Origin: Corynebacterium breve
GTDB lineage: Bacteria; Actinomycetota; Actinomycetes; Mycobacteriales; Mycobacteriaceae
Direction of reading: 5' to 3'
Length of the DNA: 64,000 bases
Assembly (NCBI RefSeq): GCF_030252165.1
Contig: NZ_CP126969.1
Location: 1,364,001 to 1,428,000 of the forward strand
Positions within the stretch are counted from its first letter, which is position 1; each line of letters opens with the position of its first letter. This document shows positions 28,000-36,889 of the stretch, one piece after another. Both the position numbers and the translations under genes were made by a program. A model generated the notes under the pieces. That model saw nothing but the letters and a program-made list of their open reading frames with translations, ran no database searches and was not told where the DNA came from.

Positions 28000-28674
28000 C
28001 TACTCGTCAACCCCTAGGCTGAGAAGCTCCGCTACATCGACGAGGCCCGCCCGCAGGGCAAACAGCACTGCGTGTACGCGATCGCGCGACTGGGTCTTCA
28101 TCAAGATGTGGCGAATGTGAGTCTTTACCGTTGCTATCGAGACGAACTCCCGGTTGGCGATCTCGTCGTTGGACAGACCCAGTGCGATAAGACGCAGGAT
28201 CTCTACCTCGCGCGGAGTGAGCGCAGACAGCGCCTGGTCATCCCTGGCCGTGGCGCGCGCCTGTGGTGTGCGGGCGGCCTGCAGCACGTGTTTGGTTACC
28301 TTGGGCGCTAGGACCGCGTTGCCCTCATAGACCGTGCGAACCGCTGCGAGGAGCTCCTCGGGCTGAGCATCTTTGAGCAGGAACCCACTTGCTCCGGCTT
28401 CGATGGCACCGCGCACGAAACCCTGATCGTCAAAGGTGGTGAGCATGATAACTTTGACTCCCGGATCCGCAGCGAGAAGCCTCTCGCACGCCGAAATTCC
28501 ATCGACACGTTGCATTTGAATGTCCATGAGAACAAGATCAACGTGAACCTGACCTGGAACTTCATCGCCGTCGCTGGCCTGCCACGCCACTGTCATGTCA
28601 TCTTGCGAGTTGATTAACATCGCAAACCCGGCGCGCACGAGCGGTTGGTCGTCAACAAGCCCAACTGTGATCAT
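28000..28674 (-). CDS. NarL/LuxR-family response regulator
   Basis: This 224-aa protein has a receiver domain with VGLVDDQPLVRAGF, phospho-acceptor Asp51 in LVLMDIQMQRVDG, TTFDD and the Lys in GFLLKDAQPEELL. The C-terminal LuxR-type helix-turn-helix is LTPREVEILRLIALGLSNDEIANREFVSIATVKTHIRHILMK. It overlaps the kinase stop by 4 nt. It presumably activates the downstream ABC exporter genes when phosphorylated; the operator was not identified. Confidence 0.93.
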   Translation of the reverse strand: MITVGLVDDQPLVRAGFAMLINSQDDMTVAWQASDGDEVPGQVHVDLVLMDIQMQRVDGISACERLLAADPGVKVIMLTTFDDQGFVRGAIEAGASGFLLKDAQPEELLAAVRTVYEGNAVLAPKVTKHVLQAARTPQARATARDDQALSALTPREVEILRLIALGLSNDEIANREFVSIATVKTHIRHILMKTQSRDRVHAVLFALRAGLVDVAELLSLGVDE

Positions 28675-29813
28675 CGGGGAATCACCACCTGAACAAGGAA
28701 CTCTTTGCCATCAAACTCAGTGCGCATGGTGCCATCGTGGGCTGCGACGCGTTCGCGCATCCCGGTCAGACCATATCCGCCTTGTACTGGTTCGCGGTCA
28801 GCAGGGTTTGCAGCGGTAATTATGATGCGATTTCCCATCTCAAATTCGAGCGTTCCGCTTGGCGACGACGCGTGGCGCAACATATTGGTCACCATCTCTT
28901 GGCAGATGCGATACAAGGTGAACTGGGTTAGTTCCGGCAAGTCGGTAGGGAGTTCATCGAGACCTGTCACCGTGATGTCTGTGCCTTTGGCGCGGGCTTC
29001 GTCGATAAGCATTGCGATTTCAGCGGTCCCGGGAGCAGCGAGAGCTTCGCGGCCCGAATCGTCGCGCAATACGGACAAGAGTCCTCGCATCTGACCGAGT
29101 GCTCGGCGCGATTCATTACTGATGGTCTCCAGAGTATCCACAGCGACACCAGGGTTGTCCTTGGCGGCAAAGCGCGCGCCGTCGGCCAACGCCGTTATGC
29201 CAGACAGCGAGTGCGACACGATGTCGTGCATTTCGCGTGCGATCCGATTGCGTTCGACCACCCCGGCAAGCTCGGCGCGTTCCTTCAGCGCTGCCCACGC
29301 GTGCTTGCGGTTGCGCGTATCCAACCCAAGGCGCCAGAAGAACCCGACAACAATCCACGCGATGGGCACGAATATCAATGCCGCAGGCCCTACGCGGGCC
29401 AGCAGGTCCTCTTCGCCGAATTCCTTTTGTGCCTTCCACAGCATCAGAGACACTCCGATGCCCACTCCAATCAGCAACCAGGCGAGGAGCCACGGCATCA
29501 AATTGCGTTTGGAATACGCTGCAGCGAGGTAGCAAGCGTATAGCACCGCGATCGCATTAACAAAGGATTCGGCAAGCAACGGATCAAACAATGCGCAGGT
29601 AAGGGCGACGGCGACCACAATGATCATCGTGTTCGGCCACCGCGGGTGGAAAAGGAAGCCGACAAACAGAGTCGCAAAGATCGCATACGCAAACGCGAAA
29701 TTATATTGGGTTTCGGTGTATCCGCTCAAGCTGGAAAAACCGGCCAGAACAGCCAGCAGGATGACCACCCGCGTTGGCGCGCCGATATAGTTCTGTGGCC
29801 AGTGTTTCTCCAT
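28671..29813 (-). CDS. Sensor histidine kinase (HisKA_3 type)
   Basis: This 380-aa kinase has an N-terminal membrane region with about five helices (residues 12-160) and no large extracellular domain, as in intramembrane-sensing kinases. Phospho-acceptor His196 lies in RNRIAREMHDIVSHSLSG, the HisKA_3 motif. The ATPase domain shows LYRICQEMVTNMLRHA (N box) and GGYGLTGMRERV (G2 box). It is coupled to the response regulator by ATGA. The layout kinase-regulator-ATPase-permease suggests sensing of a membrane-active compound and induction of its exporter. Confidence 0.92.
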   Translation of the reverse strand: MEKHWPQNYIGAPTRVVILLAVLAGFSSLSGYTETQYNFAFAYAIFATLFVGFLFHPRWPNTMIIVVAVALTCALFDPLLAESFVNAIAVLYACYLAAAYSKRNLMPWLLAWLLIGVGIGVSLMLWKAQKEFGEEDLLARVGPAALIFVPIAWIVVGFFWRLGLDTRNRKHAWAALKERAELAGVVERNRIAREMHDIVSHSLSGITALADGARFAAKDNPGVAVDTLETISNESRRALGQMRGLLSVLRDDSGREALAAPGTAEIAMLIDEARAKGTDITVTGLDELPTDLPELTQFTLYRICQEMVTNMLRHASSPSGTLEFEMGNRIIITAANPADREPVQGGYGLTGMRERVAAHDGTMRTEFDGKEFLVQVVIPR

Positions 29814-29846
29814 GAAGTCAGCGTATCTTGATGCGCTTGTTGTTGC

Positions 29847-29873
29847 GTCAGCCCTAGGGTTGATTGGGCTGAC
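29847..29873 (-). terminator. Hairpin downstream of dctM
   Basis: An 8-bp stem GTCAGCCC/GGGCTGAC with an 11-nt loop lies between the dctM stop and the kinase start. No long T run follows, so strength is uncertain. Confidence 0.5.
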
Positions 29874-29885
29874 TTAGTTCAGCGG

Positions 29886-31190
29886 TCACATAAGCCCCAG
29901 CACAGTTGGCAGCCACGTAGAGAACTGTGGAACAAACACAACGATAAAGAGCGCGAGAAGGATCGCTCCGAGGAATGGCCACAACTTAGCGATGACTGGC
30001 TCGATACGTAGCCCAGCAACTTGGGCACCAACGAACAATACGTTGCCAACTGGTGGCGTGATCACGCCGAGCGAGAGGTTCATGACGACCATGGCTCCGA
30101 AGTGCACAGGATCCACACCGAGCTCGGTCACGATTGGCAAGAAGATCGGCACGAAGATCAGAATTGCTGGGGTGGGGTCCATGAAGGTACCGATAACCAG
30201 CAGGATGATCATGATGATAAACAGGATGACGACCTTGCTCGACGATACAGCTAGCAGACCATTTGCGATCAGCGTCGGAATACCAGCGAATGCCATCACC
30301 CAACTCAATGCGGATGACGCAGCGACCAGCATCATGACGATGCAGGTAGTGCGAGTAGCATCGAGTAGGACCTTCGGTAGGTCAGAGATTTTCAGCTCGC
30401 GGTAGGCAAATCCAAGCGCCAGGCAGTACAAAACTGCAATCGCCGCTGACTCGGTTGGGGTGAACCAACCTGCCAAGATACCGCCGACGACGATCACGAT
30501 CATAAGTAGTGAAGGCAGTGCTCGCCAAAGCACCAACATTGCAAGCGGCAACGGCGGATGCTCGGTCGGACGCTTGTAATTTTCCTTTCGGGCCAACACA
30601 ACTCCGACTGCAAGCACTGCGATCAGCCACAGGATGCCTGGGCCAACACCGGCCATAAATAGAGCCGCGATCGAGGTCGACGAAACCAGCGAGTACACAA
30701 TAAACGTATTCGATGGTGGCAGCAGCATGCCCGAAGGAGCCGATGCCACGTTCACGGCTGCAGCGAATGGTCGTGAGTACCCGTCTTTGCGCATTTGTGG
30801 GGTCATCACGGTACCCACTGCAGAGGCCGCCGCCACAGCTGCGCCGGACACGGAGCCGAAAAGGCCGTTGGCCAACACGTTTGTCTGCACCATTGAGGCT
30901 GGGAGCCGGCCGACAATCACGCGCGCGGCATCGATGAGCCGAGACGCGATTCCGCCGGAATTCATTAGTACACCGGCCAAAACAAAGAATGGAATCGCAA
31001 GGAGTGAGAATGAATTAGCACCGGTAAACATGCGCTGCGTCACTGCCGCCGCGCCGTTTTCCACACCGAGTACCGCCATCGCTGCGAGCATCGAAGGCAA
31101 ACCAATCGCTACGGCGATCGGCACCGATGCAGCAATCAGAACAACAACGCCAACCAGAAGAATGAGTGCTGCGATTGCACCGGGGGACAT
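29886..31190 (-). CDS. dctM: TRAP transporter large permease subunit
   Basis: This 434-aa DctM-type protein has twelve predicted helices. ENGAAAVTQRMFTGANSFSLLAIPFFVLAGVLMN is the family signature. LFGSVSGAAVAAASAVGTVMTPQMRKDGY and TPTESAAIAVLY are also diagnostic, and GVITPPVGNVLFVGAQVAGL marks the C-terminal half. It catalyses Na+-coupled solute import together with DctQ and DctP. Its ATG overlaps the dctQ stop by one base (TAATG). Confidence 0.94.
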   Translation of the reverse strand: MSPGAIAALILLVGVVVLIAASVPIAVAIGLPSMLAAMAVLGVENGAAAVTQRMFTGANSFSLLAIPFFVLAGVLMNSGGIASRLIDAARVIVGRLPASMVQTNVLANGLFGSVSGAAVAAASAVGTVMTPQMRKDGYSRPFAAAVNVASAPSGMLLPPSNTFIVYSLVSSTSIAALFMAGVGPGILWLIAVLAVGVVLARKENYKRPTEHPPLPLAMLVLWRALPSLLMIVIVVGGILAGWFTPTESAAIAVLYCLALGFAYRELKISDLPKVLLDATRTTCIVMMLVAASSALSWVMAFAGIPTLIANGLLAVSSSKVVILFIIMIILLVIGTFMDPTPAILIFVPIFLPIVTELGVDPVHFGAMVVMNLSLGVITPPVGNVLFVGAQVAGLRIEPVIAKLWPFLGAILLALFIVVFVPQFSTWLPTVLGLM

Positions 31191-31786
31191 TACTTGACCT
31201 CCTTTGAGTCTGTCGCGGTCGCGACTTTGTCCGGTGTGCCGATCTCACCTTGGGCGGCTTCTTCCAGTTCTTGGTGATTGCGTGGTGCATCTGGGTCTTC
31301 AATTTCGAGGTATGCCGGCTGCGCACCCGTAGCAACCTGCACGATGTCAATCAATGCGAAGATTGCGATGCAGACTCCAGCGATCGGAATCACGATGTAG
31401 ACCCAGCCAATGGCAAAGGGCAATGCGGTGAGGTTTTGGTGCCACGCGACTTTCGCGGCGAGGATTCCGCCCCAAGTCATGCCGACACCGGCGAAAACCA
31501 GAATCATCAATTGGACAAACAGTTGCATTGCGCGCTGTCCGCCTTCAGAAAGTTTGCGAGCGAGGAAGTCGACGGCGATGTGCCCTCGCTCCCCGAAGAG
31601 GAATGCCGAGCCAAGAAATGTAAGCCACACGAAGCAGATCTTGGCAAACTCCTCAGACCATGTCGACGGCGTGTGGAGAATCTGGCGCGTAATGACCTGC
31701 CATGATGTCGTCGCGACCAGAATTGCGAAAAGCACTACAGAGATCACGCCGAGGGTTGATAACAACGCTTTCTTGAGTACAGCCAT
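31190..31786 (-). CDS. dctQ: TRAP transporter small permease subunit
   Basis: This 198-aa DctQ-type protein has four helices. WQVITRQILHTPSTWSEEFAKICFVWLTFLGSAFLFGERGHIAVDFL is the conserved core with the WSEE motif. A charged C-terminal tail of about 45 residues (DPDAPRNHQELEEA...) extends beyond the usual end. One-base overlaps with both dctP and dctM show a tightly coupled operon. Confidence 0.93.
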   Translation of the reverse strand: MAVLKKALLSTLGVISVVLFAILVATTSWQVITRQILHTPSTWSEEFAKICFVWLTFLGSAFLFGERGHIAVDFLARKLSEGGQRAMQLFVQLMILVFAGVGMTWGGILAAKVAWHQNLTALPFAIGWVYIVIPIAGVCIAIFALIDIVQVATGAQPAYLEIEDPDAPRNHQELEEAAQGEIGTPDKVATATDSKEVK

Positions 31787-32814
31787 TACTCTTGCGCCTC
31801 CTGGATGTCGTCGTAAAGTTTGTTTTGCAAGTCAGTGGTCAAGAACTCTTCACGAATCGGTGCAAGAGCCTCTTCGAATGCTTCTCGATCAACATCGCTA
31901 AAAGTGGCGCCGTCTGCCTCTGCTTCGGCAATCGCCCGATCCGTTTCAACCGCCCACAGCTCCGTGTGGTCGGTCATCGCGTTGTCCCATTCTTCGTCGA
32001 AAATGGCACGGTCCTCATCGCTCATGGCCTCGCGAAGGTCCGCGCGCATGATCATGTAGTCCAAACCCACAAGGTGTTCGGTGCGGTTGAAAAAGGGAGC
32101 GACTTCGTTGTGTTGTTGGGTGGTGTAGGAGACCTCGTTGTTTTCCGCACCGTCGAGAACCCCGGACTGGATCGCGGTGTATACCTCGCCGTAGGACAGT
32201 GGCGTAGCCGATGCCCCCATCAGCTCGATCATGCGGATGTGCATGTCTGATTCCTGCACGCGGATTTTGAGTCCTGCCAGATCCTCCGGCTTGGTAATCG
32301 CCCCACCCTTGGTATAAATGTTGCGCGTTCCCTGGGTAAATCCACCGATGACGGTGATGTTGTCGCGTTCCTCGAGGGATGTGAAGATCGGCTCCATCAA
32401 GTCTTGATCCCTGATCACGGACATTTGATGATCGATCGATGAGAACGTGGTGGGCATATTGAGCACCTGGAAATCCTTGTTCAGGTTCTCCAACTGCGTG
32501 CCTGATACGATCGCCATCTCGATAGCGCCAGAGGAAATGAACTGGACCACTTCCTGCTGCGAGCCGAGCTGTTCGTTGGGGAAAATGTCGATAACCCAGC
32601 GGCCGTCGGTGCGTTCCTCAAATCGTTGAGAAAAATTGTCCAATGCAATGTAGCTGGGGTGGGTTTCTGTTTGGTTAAGCGCAAGCTTGACGTAGGTAAC
32701 TTGGTCTTCGTTTCCGACCGTCTCCAAGTTAAGTCCACCCAAGTTGGCACACGAGGACATCGTGAGACCTAGGGCGACGGTCACGCCGGCTGCTGCGAAA
32801 ATGCGTCTAATCAA
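31786..32814 (-). CDS. dctP: TRAP transporter substrate-binding lipoprotein
   Basis: This 342-aa extracytoplasmic receptor has a signal peptide with lipobox (VTVALGLTMSSCAN), so it is probably membrane-anchored through Cys22. FSQRFEERTDGRWVIDIFPNEQLGSQQEVVQFISSGAIEMAIVSG and TKGGAITKPEDLAGLKIRVQES are DctP signatures; the conserved Arg of KIRVQ normally binds the substrate carboxylate. A C4-dicarboxylate or similar acid is likely but unproven. Its TTG start at 32814 is supported by CGGAG upstream. It heads dctPQM. Confidence 0.92.
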   Translation of the reverse strand: MIRRIFAAAGVTVALGLTMSSCANLGGLNLETVGNEDQVTYVKLALNQTETHPSYIALDNFSQRFEERTDGRWVIDIFPNEQLGSQQEVVQFISSGAIEMAIVSGTQLENLNKDFQVLNMPTTFSSIDHQMSVIRDQDLMEPIFTSLEERDNITVIGGFTQGTRNIYTKGGAITKPEDLAGLKIRVQESDMHIRMIELMGASATPLSYGEVYTAIQSGVLDGAENNEVSYTTQQHNEVAPFFNRTEHLVGLDYMIMRADLREAMSDEDRAIFDEEWDNAMTDHTELWAVETDRAIAEAEADGATFSDVDREAFEEALAPIREEFLTTDLQNKLYDDIQEAQE

Positions 32815-33033
32815 GGTTCGCTCCGGGTTAGTGAGAAAATAGCACGATTCTGAGAGGTATTACTTAAAGCTATCGTGGCCGACCGCCCTACAGATCACAA
32901 ACACCAATCGTTGTAACGCACGCCACCTTACGGCGAAAACTCCTGTTCACGCCCAAGTTTTTCAACCTTTCAGCTACCCCCAAAAGAGTGTAGGTTGCCA
33001 AAAGTTGCCACCAAACCGGACATTTTCGTCGCG

Positions 33034-34008
33034 CTACTTCACCGCATAAAGGACGGTGAATTTATTGTTCCGCGCCGCCTGCCTTACCTGAGAAAACCGT
33101 TTTTCCACACTTTCGCGGTAACGCAGATGGGAATTATGCACGAGGAAAACCTGCCCACCCGGCTTTAGCAACCGATGCGAAGCATCCAACAGATGCTCCA
33201 CCAACGTCGCGTCCACGGTCGTACCATCATGAAAAGGCGGATTGAGCAGCACCGTATCGAAATCACCTGCAAGCTGCGCACCTGCATCATCCCACGTCAC
33301 GGCGACACCCCAAGGGCTCAGCGTTCCACGCGCAGACAACACCGCGTCAGCATCCGCATCGGTCGCAACAACCTCAGTCGCCGGGTACGCCTGAAGGATT
33401 CGCTTGGACACCGAACCGTTTCCACACCCTAAGTCCAACACCCGCCCAAGCGCTTCTTGCTTATCGACGACCACCTCGCCCAGGAACCTTCCGCCCAGGT
33501 CTTCCTTGGCTCCCGAGAACACCCCTCCGATCGCTGTGATCCCGTGTGACTCCACCGGAGTATAGGCAACCTCCTTGGCCCTGGCGGCGACGAGACAACG
33601 GAACTTCCCCTTACCTCGCGATGCGCTCACCTGCTCAAATGACTGCTCCAACACATCATTCATCGAACGCGCTAGGTGCTTGTTGTTCCCGCCGAATACC
33701 AGTGTGGCCTCATCGAATCCAGCACCGGCGACAGCACGCGCCACATAATCGAGCCGCGCTAACGATTTAGGCATCTGCCCGATCACTACACAGGAGCCGT
33801 CGCCGGTAAGCCACTGGTCTAATCGTCTGTCCCCCGCCACTTCCACGCCAGCCTGCAGTGCCCTCTCGCATTGTGTGAAGTCCGAGGATATGCAGACGAC
33901 TCGTATGGCTTTGGTGTGCGCCAGCAAGTCGCCACTCGGGTCATCGGCGATCACCACGGTGTCGGCCTGTGGCGCGGTCTCCAAGATCAGCTGATCAAGC
34001 GTGCGCAA
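33034..34008 (-). CDS. RsmC-like small-domain methyltransferase
   Basis: This 324-aa protein has a degenerate N-terminal methyltransferase-like half and a catalytic C-terminal half with GRVLDLGCGNGSVSKRIL (SAM-binding motif I) and DTVLLNPPFHDG (the NPPF catalytic motif of N2-guanine or N6-adenine methylases). This organisation matches 16S rRNA (guanine-N2)-methyltransferases RsmC/RlmG. The exact rRNA target cannot be decided. A TTG start at 34008 overlaps the cobA end by 14 nt and has GGGAGG upstream, so the two genes are coupled. Confidence 0.82.
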   Translation of the reverse strand: MRTLDQLILETAPQADTVVIADDPSGDLLAHTKAIRVVCISSDFTQCERALQAGVEVAGDRRLDQWLTGDGSCVVIGQMPKSLARLDYVARAVAGAGFDEATLVFGGNNKHLARSMNDVLEQSFEQVSASRGKGKFRCLVAARAKEVAYTPVESHGITAIGGVFSGAKEDLGGRFLGEVVVDKQEALGRVLDLGCGNGSVSKRILQAYPATEVVATDADADAVLSARGTLSPWGVAVTWDDAGAQLAGDFDTVLLNPPFHDGTTVDATLVEHLLDASHRLLKPGGQVFLVHNSHLRYRESVEKRFSQVRQAARNNKFTVLYAVK

Positions 34009-34732
34009 GGCCCGCGACCTCCCCGATCACGTAGACGGCTGGGTTGGCAATCGCTTCGTGTTCCATCACATCTGCCAGCGTAGCTGCCGTTGCCCGGACC
34101 ACACGCTGCTGCTGGGTCTCGCCTTCCTGAATCGCCACCGCGGGGGTGTCGGGGGCAAGCCCTTCGTCGATCAGCGTCTGGGTAATAGCGCGCACCTGCC
34201 GCACACCCATGACCACGACAATACTCCCGCCAAGGCGAGCCAGCGCACCCCAGTCGATCAAGCTCTTGGGATTCGATGGCGCGAGGTGACCCGAGACGAT
34301 GGTAAAGGCGTGGGTAATGCCCCGGTGAGTCACTGGCACCTCCGCAGCCGCTGGGACTGAGATCGCGCTGGTCACCCCTGGGACAACCTCGCAGGAAATA
34401 CCGGCTTCGAGGCACTCAAGGTATTCCTCGAAGCCGCGCCCGAAGACATAGGGATCACCACCCTTGAGGCGCACGACGTTCTTTCCCGCGCGGGCGTGCT
34501 CGATGATGAGCTCGTTTGTTTTCTCCTGGGCAACTTGACGCCCATAGGGCATCTTGGATACGTCGATGACTTCCTTGCCCGCAAGATCCAGAAACTGCTC
34601 CAGCTGGCCAGCAGGGCCCAGGTGGTCGGTCAAGATGACATCGGCGTTTTCCAGCGCGCGCAGCCCGCGAATGGTGAGAAGATCCCAGGCCCCTGGTCCC
34701 CCGCCGACGAGGGTGACGTGTCCAATACTCAT
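33995..34732 (-). CDS. cobA: Uroporphyrinogen-III C-methyltransferase
   Basis: This 245-aa enzyme methylates uroporphyrinogen III at C2 and C7, giving precorrin-2 for sirohaem or cobalamin. [24 protein letters not shown] is the P loop, [18 protein letters not shown] the second signature, and [23 protein letters not shown] the third. It is a stand-alone SUMT without CysG or HemD fusions. The 24-bp gap to divergent selO must contain both start regions. Confidence 0.95.
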   Translation of the reverse strand: MSIGHVTLVGGGPGAWDLLTIRGLRALENADVILTDHLGPAGQLEQFLDLAGKEVIDVSKMPYGRQVAQEKTNELIIEHARAGKNVVRLKGGDPYVFGRGFEEYLECLEAGISCEVVPGVTSAISVPAAAEVPVTHRGITHAFTIVSGHLAPSNPKSLIDWGALARLGGSIVVVMGVRQVRAITQTLIDEGLAPDTPAVAIQEGETQQQRVVRATAATLADVMEHEAIANPAVYVIGEVAGLAHA

Positions 34733-34756
34733 AGAGAATCAGTCTAGGCTTGTGCC

Positions 34757-35944
34757 ATGAACGCTCCAAGGCTTACCCACAATTTCGCCGCCGCATTGCC
34801 TGAATTGTGCGTTCCTACGCAGGCAGCCCAGTTCCCCTCACCCGATTTGGTCGTCTTAAATGAGGGGTTCGCGCGCGAGCTCGGCCTCGACCCGAACTGG
34901 CTGCGTTCCGAGGAAGGCATCGCTTGGCTCGCTGGTAGCGCGGGAGGAGTTGCCACGGCCTACGCGGGCCACCAGTTCGGCGGCTTTTCTCCCCTGCTTG
35001 GCGATGGGCGCGCGATGCTCCTCGGCGAGCTCGGGGGATACGAGATCCAACTCAAAGGATCAGGCCGTACTCGTTTTTCTCGCCCAGGCTCGGACGGTCG
35101 CGGCGCGCTCGGTCCCATGCTGCGCGAATACCTGGTTAGCGAGTTCATGCACGCGGTCGGTGTCCCCACGACTCGGGCGCTGGCGGTAGTTACCACAGGT
35201 GAGCGCATCGTGCGCAATGGTCGCCCCGCGATCGGAGCCCTCCTGGTCCGCGCAGCGCGTAGCCACCTGCGGGTGGGCACTGTCCAGTACGCGGCGACGC
35301 AGTCCTTGGAGCTCACGCAGAAAGTGGTGGAATACGCGGGGTTCTCGTCGCCAAGCGAGCTGCTGGACACGGTCATCGATCGGCAGCTGCCCTTGGTGTT
35401 GCACTGGATGCGCCTGGGATTTATTCACGGCGTGATGAATACCGACAACACCACCCTATCCGGCGAAACCATCGACTACGGCCCCTGCGCGTTTACTGAA
35501 GCTTGGGACAACGACGCGTGCTTCTCCTCCATCGACACCTCCGGGCGTTATGCTTTTGGCCAGCAGCTCAACATCCTTGGCTGGAACCTCACACGGCTTG
35601 CCGAAGCACTGCTCCCCATCGCAGACGAGGCCCAATTGCGCTCGCTGCTCGACGAGCTCCCGGGCCGCTTACAGGTGCTCGTCGACAAGCTTGGCGACGA
35701 CTACCTGGCAGGTCTAGCCACTGCGGCCGACATCACCACCTACAACCGCGACTTCGGCGGGCCGGTGTTTATCCCACGCAACATGATGCTGCAGCGCGCG
35801 CTGCAGTCCGCCGAAGCCGGTCACCCTGACGACTACTTCGCTCTACTCAAAGCGGTAACCGACCCGTACAACCCAGAGGCCGGGCCAGCCTGGATGGCGG
35901 AACCGGAGGGCGAGCAACCGTTTGTCACCTTCTGTGGCACCTAG
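34757..35944 (+). CDS. selO: SelO/YdiU family protein AMPylase, shortened form
   Basis: This 395-aa pseudokinase-fold protein should transfer AMP to protein hydroxyls. GHQFGGFSPLLGDGRAMLLGE, KGSGRTRFSRPGSDGRGALGPMLREYLVSE, HGVMNTDNTTLSGETIDYGP (catalytic Asn/Asp region) and RYAFGQQLNILGWNL are intact. Compared with E. coli YdiU (about 478 aa), roughly 80-90 residues of the helical region after the NLxRLA block seem to be missing, including the ARERSDYTRTFR segment. The C-terminus EGEQPFVTFCGT keeps a Cys near the end, where eukaryotic SelO has selenocysteine. TAGGCT ends 6 nt before the ATG, suggesting a leaderless mRNA. Confidence 0.85.
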   Translation: MNAPRLTHNFAAALPELCVPTQAAQFPSPDLVVLNEGFARELGLDPNWLRSEEGIAWLAGSAGGVATAYAGHQFGGFSPLLGDGRAMLLGELGGYEIQLKGSGRTRFSRPGSDGRGALGPMLREYLVSEFMHAVGVPTTRALAVVTTGERIVRNGRPAIGALLVRAARSHLRVGTVQYAATQSLELTQKVVEYAGFSSPSELLDTVIDRQLPLVLHWMRLGFIHGVMNTDNTTLSGETIDYGPCAFTEAWDNDACFSSIDTSGRYAFGQQLNILGWNLTRLAEALLPIADEAQLRSLLDELPGRLQVLVDKLGDDYLAGLATAADITTYNRDFGGPVFIPRNMMLQRALQSAEAGHPDDYFALLKAVTDPYNPEAGPAWMAEPEGEQPFVTFCGT

Positions 35945-36819
35945 AACTGGTCGATGTGGATCTTCTTCATGCCCATGAGTTTCTCGTAGGCCCCGGGCTT
36001 GGCCATCAGCTCAGCCAGATTCGCTGGCACGATCTGCCAACTCACGCCAAATATGTCTTTGAGCCACCCGCACTGTTCGGCGTTCGGGTCGGCGGAAAGC
36101 GCATCCCAAAGCCTATCCAGCTCAGCTTGGTCCGCGACGTGGACCATTAACGAGACACCTTCGTTGAATGTGAATGCCTGGTCGACGGCCGAGTCCATCG
36201 CGGTAAACCACTGACCTTCGAGTTGGAAGTCGGAGTAAACAATCTCCGCGTTGTTGTCAGGGATGTGTCCCATGTCGGAGTAGCGAACGCGGTTGCCTGG
36301 TTGCGCGTCGGAAAAGACATCCAGATAGAAGTCTGTAGCTTCCTCGCACTTGTTCTGCACAGCTCCGCAGAACATGAGCTGTGGGTTTACAAACGGGCGG
36401 TCATCGCCTTCTGGGTTAGTGACCATCAGCTGCCAACTCACGCCGAACTTATCCTCAACCCAGCCATATAGCTCGGAATGCGCATAGGTGCCAAGATCCA
36501 TCATGACCAAGCCCTCGGCGCTCAAAACTTCCCAGGCATGGCGCAGAGCATCGCCATCTTGCTCGAAGTTCAGCAGAAAGTTCAGCGCCGGTGTAGGTCG
36601 AAACTCGTTGCCAGCATTGACCAAAATCAGGTGAAAACCGTCCAGTTGCAGTTCGTTGGTCAAAGTTTGCCCTGCCAAGGCTTGCTGAAATTCCAGCAAG
36701 CCCTCGGTGGGATAGGTGACTGTGTCGACCACAGATGTCCGCGGGAAGGCATCAACATACAGTTCAGCTGCCTCGTCTGCGGTGCCAGCGCACCAGATAT
36801 TCGGGATGATCTTTTGCAT
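35941..36819 (-). CDS. VOC superfamily protein with two PhnB-like domains
   Basis: This 292-aa protein contains two consecutive 3-demethylubiquinone-methyltransferase/PhnB-like domains. The first begins IIPNIWCAGTADEAAELYVDAFP and the second LMFCGAVQNKCEEATDFYLDVF; each ends in a GVSWQ segment, GVSWQLMV and GVSWQIVP. The fold binds metal in dioxygenases and glyoxalases, but PhnB-like members have no proven reaction. I took the ATG at 36819; a GTG six bases upstream is also possible. The stop codon shares four bases with convergent selO. Confidence 0.82.
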   Translation of the reverse strand: MQKIIPNIWCAGTADEAAELYVDAFPRTSVVDTVTYPTEGLLEFQQALAGQTLTNELQLDGFHLILVNAGNEFRPTPALNFLLNFEQDGDALRHAWEVLSAEGLVMMDLGTYAHSELYGWVEDKFGVSWQLMVTNPEGDDRPFVNPQLMFCGAVQNKCEEATDFYLDVFSDAQPGNRVRYSDMGHIPDNNAEIVYSDFQLEGQWFTAMDSAVDQAFTFNEGVSLMVHVADQAELDRLWDALSADPNAEQCGWLKDIFGVSWQIVPANLAELMAKPGAYEKLMGMKKIHIDQF

Positions 36820-36831
36820 GCCCACAAAAAT

Positions 36832-36880
36832 ACACCTCCGCCGGCACGTCGTGTGCGGGCGGAGGTGTTCGTCGCTAAGC
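36832..36880 (-). terminator. mqo terminator carrying a TCGTCGNNAAGC copy
   Basis: The 11-bp stem ACACCTCCGCC/GGCGGAGGTGT (36832-36842 and 36858-36868) is followed on the minus strand by TATTTTTGTG, a normal terminator for mqo. The motif copy TCGTCGCTAAGC (36869-36880) directly abuts the stem on the mqo side. Confidence 0.8.
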
Positions 36881-36889
36881 GAACATGCT

